A DNA stretch of 31,848 nt from Clostridiaceae bacterium (GTDB lineage Bacteria; Bacillota; Clostridia; DSM-8532): positions 1-31,848 of the forward strand of contig JAAYGP010000129.1 in the NCBI GenBank assembly GCA_012727625.1, read 5' to 3'. Made by a program: the position numbers and the translations under genes. Below are positions 26,501-31,848 of this stretch, one piece after another. A model generated the notes under the pieces. The model searched no databases. It saw only the letters and a list, made by a program, of their open reading frames with translations, and was not told the origin of the DNA. How positions within the stretch are numbered: the stretch's first letter is position 1; each line of letters opens with the position of its first letter.

Positions 26501-26794
26501 CTCTTGTCTCTCAAGGCGGGAGGGACCGGTTTAACCTTAACTGGCGCTGATACGGTAATAATCTATGATCCCTGGTGGAACCCTGCTGTGGAGGAACAGG
26601 CAATAGACAGGGCTTATCGCATTGGGCAGGAAAAAGTCGTTCAGGTGTTTAAACTTATAACAAGGAACACAATTGAAGAGAAGATCATAAAGCTGCAGGA
26701 AAAAAAGAAGGAAATGATATACATGGTTATAAAGCCCGGGGAAACCATGCTGCATAAGCTCAGCGAGGAAGAAATACGCAGTTTGTTTGAGTAG
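23534..26794 (+). CDS. SWIM-domain SNF2 family helicase
   Basis: 1086-residue Swi2/Snf2 ATPase, a DNA translocase of superfamily 2. The N-terminal SWIM zinc finger is complete: Cys72, Cys74, Cys84, His86 (SCSC...KPCKH). A 550-residue middle region of low recognisability follows. The helicase core starts near residue 625 with RDYQKTGFQW, then Walker A ADDMGLGKT (about 652-660), APTSLVYNW, DEAQH (about 747), LTGTPMENS, and the second lobe with FSQF, SLKAGGTGL and QAIDRAYRIGQ (about 1020-1030). Start ATG 23534, AGAGGAG upstream. Bacterial SWIM-SNF2 proteins are common in Firmicutes; the role (repair, transcription recycling) is not settled. No methylase or nuclease partner is nearby, which argues against a defence island. 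Confidence 0.92.
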   Translation: MNYLKLTDKEIRDYVNDINIYHRGRMYFFNKFVEDIHFDTSGKRITAKVKGSRYYNVELFINSYQNIVSESCSCPYFREWGKPCKHVAATLFETRLMVENKFSKYRNSHKAVNAIFKKLDNMSISGVSRNKKEQLYLTPTLTINHDGKNLHAYLELKVGSARAYVVKSTEEFIEAWVKGKRLVFGRQLTLDSSLQYFDGKDALIMDMLTEIYSTQIGISNYDFRYNGLLRGRYFSLVPAKLEKFLDIMTGEAVPAFILSDDLKIVPVTKAVMPLTFEMRQYEEWISLRIASEELPLRLTPDGKYFFYRGIIYKLPPEQQKYFSVIHEGFVEAESNEVIVPNQYQGRFISEVVPIMKKTGDVMVSPSIKRKIVHEQLKAAVYLDLYKNGISARVLFNYGDIQLNPALGSGTTDNKDRFVLRDIETEKPILDLLRSSRFFIEKDLFCLVNKEDIYNFVFERLPELLSLSEVYYSEDFKKVTVKRSVSIKGRVSFVDDLLEISFDTQDFDPDELKGILESLRRKKKFYRLKDGAILPLDEYPDIKEFACLTDKMDIGVGDFDGKVVRLPKYRALYLDSLCDNALQNVENTNQKSFSLLERSENFRHFVNNITFIKDKEFEVPKSLKNVLRDYQKTGFQWFKGLSQNGLGGILADDMGLGKTLQVLAFLLSEKENACSPSLVVAPTSLVYNWVLEAEKFTPELKVLAISGNRALRQSLLEKMDEYDLVVTSYPLIRRDIGFYKNKRFSCCFIDEAQHVKNHFTQSARAIRKIQAKSRFALTGTPMENSLLELWSIFDFLMPSYLFTQQKFQDRFVKPTLNGESKKAIMDLNRHIRPFILRRMKKDVLRELPEKIETTLTCKMTEAQRNIYLALLSQVRREIDLAIMQQGFEKSHIQILAALTRLRQVCCHPSTFVDGYVGGSGKLELLEELTDSTLEAGHRVLIFSQFTSMLDIIERMIAKKGIQYFYLSGKTPSSQRAEFVSRFNSGEGRVFLLSLKAGGTGLTLTGADTVIIYDPWWNPAVEEQAIDRAYRIGQEKVVQVFKLITRNTIEEKIIKLQEKKKEMIYMVIKPGETMLHKLSEEEIRSLFE

Positions 26795-26883
26795 AACTTT
26801 AAAGCTTTGATATGATATGCTATAATTTTTTCTGATATATTTTAAGGCTGTTTAAAAACTCACAATGAAAGGACATGTTGTTT

Positions 26884-27951
26884 ATGTTTGATAAACTTGA
26901 AGCGATAGAAAATAAATATGAGGAAATAAATTTAAAACTTGCGGACCCTGCGGTTATATCCGTTCAGGAGCAATACCGGAGCCTTATGAAAGAATATTCG
27001 GAACTGACTGAGATTGTGGAAAAATTCCGGGAGTATAAAAAATTAAAGAAAATTATCAATGATGATAAGGATATGCTTAATGAAAAACCTGACAAGGAGC
27101 TGCGCGAAATGATTCTCCTTGAAATTGAGGAAGCTGAGGAGAATCTTGAAAGGGTTATCCAGGAATTGAAAATACTTATGATGCCAAAAGATCCCAATGA
27201 TGAAAGAAATGTAATAATAGAAATCCGCGGCGGAGCCGGCGGCGAAGAAGCCGCGCTGTTTTCGGGTGTTCTCTATCGTATGTATACGAGATACGCTGAG
27301 AGAAGAAACTGGACCTATGAAATAATTGACGCCAATGAAACAGAGCTTGGCGGCTTTAAGGAAGTAGTATTTTCCATAGACGGTAAAGGCGCATACAGCC
27401 GATTAAAGTTTGAAAGCGGCGTACACCGTGTGCAGCGTGTTCCCACAACCGAATCCCAGGGCAGAATTCACACCTCAACCGTTACCGTTGCGGTTCTTCC
27501 GGAAGCGGATGATGTGGAAGAGATTGAAATCAACCCTGCCGATATCAAGGTTGACACGTTCCGCGCGTCAGGAGCGGGAGGCCAGCATGTTAATAAAACA
27601 TCATCAGCCATAAGAATTACCCATTTTCCGTCCGGGATTGTTGTAACCTGTCAGGATCAAAGATCACAGCATAAAAACAGGGATAAGGCCATGAGAGTTT
27701 TAAAGGCGAAGCTTTATGAAATTGAGCGGGCAAAAGCAGATTCAAGCATTGCCGAAAACAGAAAGCTGCAAGTGGGAACCGGTGACAGAAGTGAACGGAT
27801 CCGCACATATAACTACCCCCAGGGCAGGGTTACGGATCATCGTATCGGCCTGACACTTTATAAAATTGATCAGATTCTGGACGGGGATCTGGATGAAATT
27901 ATTGACGCCCTGGTAACGGAGGATCAAACCCGAAAGCTTGCAAACCAGTGA
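26884..27951 (+). CDS. prfA: Peptide chain release factor 1
   Basis: RF1 ends translation at UAA and UAG. 355 residues from ATG 26884 (AAAGGA 10 bases upstream; ATG 26875 is too close to that site). The family features are complete: the long N-terminal coiled region, the anticodon tripeptide region RVPTTESQGR (PxT form of RF1), and GAGGQHVNKTSSAIR with the GGQ that PrmC methylates. As the factor that reads UAG, it makes natural read-through of the glgB amber codon less likely to be efficient. Confidence 0.95.
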   Translation: MFDKLEAIENKYEEINLKLADPAVISVQEQYRSLMKEYSELTEIVEKFREYKKLKKIINDDKDMLNEKPDKELREMILLEIEEAEENLERVIQELKILMMPKDPNDERNVIIEIRGGAGGEEAALFSGVLYRMYTRYAERRNWTYEIIDANETELGGFKEVVFSIDGKGAYSRLKFESGVHRVQRVPTTESQGRIHTSTVTVAVLPEADDVEEIEINPADIKVDTFRASGAGGQHVNKTSSAIRITHFPSGIVVTCQDQRSQHKNRDKAMRVLKAKLYEIERAKADSSIAENRKLQVGTGDRSERIRTYNYPQGRVTDHRIGLTLYKIDQILDGDLDEIIDALVTEDQTRKLANQ

Positions 27952-28003
27952 CGATCCCACGACAAAATCATAAGCTCAGGGATCATGTTTCAACCTAGGC
28001 TCT

Positions 28004-28852
28004 TTATTTTTTAATGCGCTTTATATTTATGTGAACCCGCTCCAAATTTAACACATTAATAACCGCGCCGATCAGAATTATATGCATGCCCCAATAAAGC
28101 CACATAATTAAGAGAATAATACCCGCTATACCACCATAAATAGATGAGAATTTAAAAAACCTGTTCATAACGGTTGAAAAAATAAAAGACAAAAGAAGCC
28201 ATAGAATAGTGGAGAAGGCTGCACCGGGGAAAACCCTGCTCAGCCTTGTTTTTTTCACGGGAATTGTTTTATACAGGATCATAAAAAAAACCAGAAGAAC
28301 CAGCACAGAAAACTCATAACGCAGATAATCCCAAATCCGCAGAAATGATTGTGGCGATCCAAGATACTCAAAAAAGATTTCCCCCAGGCGCCTGCCAAAA
28401 AGAAGCAGGATTGTTGAAACAATTATTAAAAGTACAAAAGCAGCGGTTAAGACAATTGACAAGCCCACCCGTTTCAGCGGATGGTGCCTGTCATCGCCGT
28501 AAACCCGGTTTATGCTGACAATAAGCGACTGCACAGCTTTTGAAAAAGGCCAGAGAGCCGCAGCAATACCCCCTATGGAAATAAACAGATTTTTATTGTC
28601 CCGGGCGCTGTCCAGAATCTGCAGCGTCAGGATATAGGTGGATGCTGGCAGCATGTTTGATAAAGCCTGCATGAATATTGTGTCATCAAGATTGGTTTCG
28701 CGAATCAGTGTAAGAATAAAGGCAACAAAAGGGAAAAAAGCAAGAATGACAAAAAAACTGGTCTGCGCGGCCAGAAAAGAAATTTGCGCCTCTGAGTACA
28801 AATCATATATTTTCCTGCCATAACGGTAAAGTCTTTTAAACCATTGCTGCAT
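28004..28852 (-). CDS. YihY/BrkB-family membrane protein
   Basis: 282 residues from ATG 28852 with GGAG nine bases upstream; an ATG at 28867 has no site. Six hydrophobic helices. Family signatures: SFLAAQTSFFVILAFFPF in helix 1, LWPFSKAVQSLIVSINRVYG, and FKFSSIYGGIAGIILLIMWLY near the end. Formerly annotated RNase BN, but the family is an inner-membrane protein of unknown activity. Convergent with prfA. Confidence 0.9.
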   Translation of the reverse strand: MQQWFKRLYRYGRKIYDLYSEAQISFLAAQTSFFVILAFFPFVAFILTLIRETNLDDTIFMQALSNMLPASTYILTLQILDSARDNKNLFISIGGIAAALWPFSKAVQSLIVSINRVYGDDRHHPLKRVGLSIVLTAAFVLLIIVSTILLLFGRRLGEIFFEYLGSPQSFLRIWDYLRYEFSVLVLLVFFMILYKTIPVKKTRLSRVFPGAAFSTILWLLLSFIFSTVMNRFFKFSSIYGGIAGIILLIMWLYWGMHIILIGAVINVLNLERVHINIKRIKK

Positions 28853-29690
28853 AATAATTGTCTCCATATTTACTGAAACTGCATTATATTATACGTTACT
28901 GTTCACACCCCAATTAAGTTACCGCTCTGATCAGATATTGTGCAATAGCGGAAACAGGAGATTCATTCCGCTGAAGCTTCATTTCCATTGCACAATATCT
29001 ACAACAGAATATGTGAACAGCAACCATTATACAGTAACATACTAATATTATATCTTATATTTAGTTTACTCAGGCAATGCATAAATATATTACCCGCTGT
29101 CCTGAGAATTTGACAAGGATCTACTATAATAGATATTAATTATAAAAATATGCTATGTGAGCATTGAATAATCTGAAAATATTTGATATGATAAATAATA
29201 GCAATAATGATGAAGTTATGTAAAATTGGCATCGGATAATCATCATTATAGTTAAACAACAGGCTTCTGAACATTTTATCCGGGTATACGGACAGGATAA
29301 AGCATTTGATATATAACACATCAGGCAGTTAAAACATCTTTAAGACTCATTTTGTTTATGTTGATATTTCATTGAATACATCAGCCAGGGCATTAACTAC
29401 ATTTTACCACAAATAAGTGAGGAGTTAAAGAAGAAAATACACTCGGAACCGCTGAATTTTAGCGGATTTCGGGGTTTAGCAATTAACTAATTACCATCAA
29501 TTTTTATGAAAGGAGGGAAGAAGGAAAACCGGAACAGTTCAGATTTTTCCCGTTAAGACAATATAACTTAACCACTAAGAACGTGTAGTAATTACAGTAG
29601 TTAGGAACATCTCCGAAGTAGCTGACAAAAATATTGAACCACTAAAATTTGTTATTATTTTATATCATTTTATACGAGGTGAAAATTGAT
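28853..29690. other. Long intergenic region, 838 bases
   Basis: Divergent spacer between the YihY-family gene and the GH16 gene. Copy D of the repeat family fills 28895-29038. From 29040 to 29690 there are only short frames full of stops, a CCGCT/AGCGG hairpin near 29449-29465, and AAGGAGGGAAG at 29510-29520 followed by no usable start. A long untranslated leader for the glucanase gene is possible. Confidence 0.5.
28895..29038. repeat. Copy D of the intergenic palindromic repeat family (best preserved)
   Basis: Outer ends GTTACTGT (28895-28902) and ACAGTAAC (29031-29038) are exact inverses, with ATAC directly outside each (28891-28894, 29039-29042), like a target duplication. A second inverted pair: GTTACTGTTCACA (28895-28907) with TGTGAACAGCAAC (29012-29024). 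Inner pairs: AGATATTGTGCAAT (28933-28946) with ATTGCACAATATCT (28987-29000), exact; AGCGGAA (28947-28953) with TTCCGCT (28966-28972), exact. It encodes nothing. Confidence 0.85.
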
Positions 29691-31349
29691 ATGAAAAGAA
29701 ATTTATTTAAAAAATTTTTCGTGGTCTTACTCATCATGGCTTTTGTACTATGCCCTTTTATGAACAGCAACATAACAGCAAGTGCTGCTGAATGGGACAA
29801 GCCGGGCTATATACTTACTTTCCATGATGAATTCAATGGTAATTCACTGGATTTAAGCAAATGGAACAACTGCTGCGTTGATGTTATGAGCGGACCCTGG
29901 ATTGTTGGAAATGATAATTTTGCATATGTTCCTGAAAATGTTAGTGTTTCAGGCGGATGTTTACGCATCAGGGCAGAATATAATCCAATAACCTGCCGTA
30001 ATAGCAACGGCGGTATATCGACTGTCGAATACCGTTCCGGAAGCGTACATACCAGAACTAAATTTCAGCAAACCTACGGATGGTGGGAGGCCAGAATAAA
30101 GATGCCTGATTTCAGCACAGACAGGGTAGTTCCCGGTTTCTGGCTTATGCCTGCTTCTGATCGTATGGTTGGTGAAGATGGACCTGGTACAGGAAGCACT
30201 GCTGAAGTTGACATAATGGAACACATAACTAATGATCCAAGTTATCCGAATTATGTTACTTCGGCATTGCACTGGGGCGGGTATGGCGCAAACTACAAAG
30301 GAACACTTATTGGTTTTTCCAGAGTTGAAAATACTTCAGACTGGCACGTTTACGCTTTGGATTGGTCTCCGGGTAAACTGGATATTTATGTTGACGGTGT
30401 CAAAACCCACACATATACAGGCGAAGGGATTCCCTTTGGTGATGAGATTGCTGTTCTAAGTATGGCAATGCATACAACACAAGGTCCGGGCTTTGAATGC
30501 GAAATGCTTGTTGACTATATAAGGGTTTACGAAAAAGATCCAAACGCTCCGACTCCAACTCCCATTCCTCCTGTACAGGAACAGGATGCAGTATATAACC
30601 AGGATCACGCGAATATTTCATATCATGGGGATTGGGCTACAGGAAGCAATCCCAGCGCATACCTGGGGGATTATTGCAGCACCAACACAAGAGACAGCTA
30701 TTATACAATCAATTTCACGGGCAAAAGCTTGAAGACCTACGGTCAGAAAGACAGTTGGTGCGGATTGGCGGATATATTCATTGATGATGAATATATGTAC
30801 ACAATTGACACTTACAGTCCAACTGTTGAATATGATCAGTTGTTATTTGATACCGGTGAACTGGAATACGGCAATCATACCGTGAAAGTTGTAGTGTTGG
30901 GCCGGAGGAATCCATATGCGGAGGAATGTTACATTAATGCGGACAAATTTGAGATTGAGGGAGGAGTCACCATCTATAACAACGATGATTCCTCATTCAT
31001 ACAATATTCCAGATCGTGGTCTTACGGAGTGAATGAAAATAGTTACAACGGTGATTATACAAGCACAAATGTGAGGAACAGCTATTATACCATCAACTTC
31101 ACAGGTACACGGTTGAGGGCCTATGCGCAAAAGGACAGCTGGTGCGGAATGGCTGATATATACGTGGATAATGAGTATCAGCAGACAATTGACACTTACA
31201 GTCCTACTGTTGAACCAAACCAGTTGCTATATGACACCGGCGAGCTGGAATATGGAAATCACACAGTAAGGCTTGTTGTTTTGCGTCAGAAAAATCCGGC
31301 AGCAGACGAGTATTATATTAACTCCGACTGGTTTGAAGTATTCAGATAG
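29691..31349 (+). CDS. Secreted GH16 beta-glucanase with two C-terminal repeats
   Basis: 552 residues from ATG 29691, GAGGTG upstream. Signal peptide 1-32 (cut near ITASAAEW). The GH16 domain covers about 38-282 and has the catalytic EVDIME: nucleophile Glu172, Asp174, acid/base Glu177, plus the usual WHVYALDW and MLVDYIRVYE end. Such enzymes cut beta-1,3 or mixed beta-1,3/1,4 glucans (laminarin, lichenan); specificity cannot be read. A PTPTPIPP linker follows, then two repeats, about 299-425 and 426-552, that share CSTN/TSTN-R-SYYTINFTG, KDSWCG-ADI, TIDTYSPTVE and TGELEYGNHTV. They look like small beta-sandwich binding modules. No dockerin or SLH is present, so the enzyme is probably free or bound through the repeats. 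Confidence 0.9.
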   Translation: MKRNLFKKFFVVLLIMAFVLCPFMNSNITASAAEWDKPGYILTFHDEFNGNSLDLSKWNNCCVDVMSGPWIVGNDNFAYVPENVSVSGGCLRIRAEYNPITCRNSNGGISTVEYRSGSVHTRTKFQQTYGWWEARIKMPDFSTDRVVPGFWLMPASDRMVGEDGPGTGSTAEVDIMEHITNDPSYPNYVTSALHWGGYGANYKGTLIGFSRVENTSDWHVYALDWSPGKLDIYVDGVKTHTYTGEGIPFGDEIAVLSMAMHTTQGPGFECEMLVDYIRVYEKDPNAPTPTPIPPVQEQDAVYNQDHANISYHGDWATGSNPSAYLGDYCSTNTRDSYYTINFTGKSLKTYGQKDSWCGLADIFIDDEYMYTIDTYSPTVEYDQLLFDTGELEYGNHTVKVVVLGRRNPYAEECYINADKFEIEGGVTIYNNDDSSFIQYSRSWSYGVNENSYNGDYTSTNVRNSYYTINFTGTRLRAYAQKDSWCGMADIYVDNEYQQTIDTYSPTVEPNQLLYDTGELEYGNHTVRLVVLRQKNPAADEYYINSDWFEVFR

Positions 31350-31377
31350 AGCTGTTTTGTTTCCAGCGGACAGCTCT
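31348..31377 (+). terminator. Hairpin overlapping the GH16 stop codon
   Basis: AGAGCTGT and ACAGCTCT pair over 8 bp, starting inside the TAG stop. No T run follows; may be a weak terminator or mRNA-stabilising stem. Confidence 0.45.
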
Positions 31378-31426
31378 GTAAAGGAATCAGAAGTGAAGTT
31401 ATTTTAATTAACTGGCGGTAAGGCAT

Positions 31427-31490
31427 GAAAGCAGGTCAGGGCTTATGGTGTTTCAAAAAATTACCGCTCATGCATAAGCCGCCTGCTTTC
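31427..31490 (+). terminator. Large two-part hairpin downstream of the GH16 gene
   Basis: GAAAGCAGG (31427-31435) pairs with CCTGCTTTC (31482-31490), and GGCTTATG (31440-31447) with CATAAGCC (31473-31480): 17 bp in two stems around a 25-base loop, followed by TTCC. Probably the transcript end of the glucanase unit. Confidence 0.55.
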
Positions 31491-31586
31491 TTCCTGCAAA
31501 GGAACATCAAACACTAAGTATGCCGTTCACGTACCGGCGTGGATAAATTACAGCTCTGGCCAATAAGCTCAAATTAAAATGGATCT

Positions 31587-31670
31587 GTGCAATAACAAAA
31601 AAAGAGCTTTATTTCGCTGAAGTTTTCTTTAATTTCACGGCATCCAAATAATAAATCTGTGAGCAGTAAT
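31587..31670. repeat. Decayed copy E of the intergenic palindromic repeat family
   Basis: GTGCAATAACAAAAAAAGAG then TTTATTTCGCTGAAGTTTTC and, at the end, CTGTGAGCAGTAAT follow the order of GTGCAATAGCGGAAACAGGAG, TTCATTCCGCTGAAGCTTC and ATGTGAACAGCAAC in copy D. The left end is missing. Confidence 0.6.
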
Positions 31671-31711
31671 GTTTCCGCACCGACGCATATCTGCCAACTG
31701 GCTTAAAAAGC

Positions 31712-31741
31712 TTGACACTACGTTATTGGCTATGTTAGAAT
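31712..31741 (+). promoter_or_regulatory. Promoter of tRNA-Ser
   Basis: TTGACA (31712-31717), 18 bases, TAGAAT (31736-31741), 26 bases before the tRNA. Confidence 0.7.
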
Positions 31742-31767
31742 TATCAGGCGACTATTTAAGCATTTTT

Positions 31768-31848
31768 GGAGAGATGGCTGAGTTGGTCTTAGGCGCACGA
31801 CTGGAAATCGTGTGGGCGTTGATAGCGTCCCGTGGGTTCGAATCCCAC
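31768..31848 (+). tRNA. tRNA-Ser (anticodon GGA), cut by the window end
   Basis: GGAGAGATGGCTGAGT start, D arm, anticodon stem ACGA/TCGT around the loop CTGGAAA (GGA at 34-36, reading TCC and TCT), a long class II variable arm (GGGCG...CGTCC), and the T arm GTGGGTTCGAATCCCAC. The 3' acceptor strand and CCA lie outside the window. Confidence 0.9.

Larger units (their letters stand above)
31350..31767. other. Intergenic region, 418 bases
   Basis: Holds the two hairpins after the GH16 gene, a decayed repeat copy at 31587-31670 and the tRNA-Ser promoter. No gene. Confidence 0.5.

Noticed and set aside
23534..26794. SNF2 helicase as part of a defence system
   Set aside because: Neighbours are a transporter and prfA; no methyltransferase, nuclease or other defence partner is in the window, and SWIM-SNF2 genes are common outside islands.
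27953..27984. GATCCC/GGGATC hairpin between prfA and the YihY-family gene as a terminator
   Set aside because: Only six pairs with a 20-base loop and no adjoining T run; too weak to call.
22162..29042. The spaced repeats as a CRISPR array
   Set aside because: Copies are kilobases apart, each between different genes, with internal palindromes and no regular spacers or cas genes.

Overview
The window looks like chromosomal DNA of a low-GC, spore-forming, Gram-positive anaerobe of the class Clostridia, probably a surface-active polysaccharide degrader related to the cellulolytic clostridia. The evidence is sporulation and spore-coat genes (bofA with its yaaL-type neighbour, a CotS-family gene, a SleB-type hydrolase), S-layer-homology (SLH) surface proteins, a secreted family-16 glucanase, the Veg protein, clean GGAGG-type ribosome sites and TTGACA/TATAAT promoters. 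The genus cannot be fixed by reading alone.

Layout. 1-2100: an exported SLH/transglutaminase-like protein and tRNA-Pro(TGG). 2240-5600: a decay zone with the C-terminal half of an AraC regulator, a small ORF with an in-frame TAA, one hypothetical gene, and glgB carrying an in-frame TAG at codon 82. 6087-9400: a small membrane protein and a large exported protein with eight fibronectin-III domains and three SLH repeats. 9470-10206: debris of an Rhs polymorphic-toxin locus (Rhs core fragment, Pro-rich tail, frameshifted small gene in the immunity position). 10596-13280: housekeeping and sporulation genes yqhQ (DUF1385), prmC, yaaL-like (DUF2508) and bofA, the last with a sigma-E-like promoter. 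13337-16534, mostly minus strand: veg, cotS-like, a conserved small ORF, and a copper-amine-oxidase-N/SleB hydrolase. 16819-16895: tRNA-Arg(CCT). 17051-23270: a sulfur block with a DUF3343 protein, cysQ, cysD, cysN fused to an APS-kinase-like domain, a cysteine-free Rrf2 regulator and a TauE/SafE transporter. 23534-27951: a SWIM-SNF2 helicase and prfA. 28004-31349: a YihY-family membrane protein and the GH16 glucanase with two C-terminal repeats. 31768-31848: the start of tRNA-Ser(GGA).

How the genes fit together. CysD/CysN activate sulfate to APS, CysQ removes 3'-phosphoadenosine phosphates, the TauE-type carrier moves a sulfur oxyanion, and the Rrf2 protein is a natural CymR-like controller. 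The CysC-like C-terminal domain has lost its P-loop, so this locus may stop at APS. PrmC (near 12 kb) methylates RF1 (prfA, near 27 kb); the two are often adjacent but here lie about 14 kb apart.

The most unusual signal is a family of short intergenic repeats, about 105-155 bp each. They have GTTACTGTTCACA-like ends and an inner palindrome built on AGATATTGTGCAA. At least four clear and two to three decayed copies lie between genes. They look like a non-autonomous palindromic MITE family; the copy at 28895-29038 has matching 8-bp ends and an ATAC repeat on both sides.
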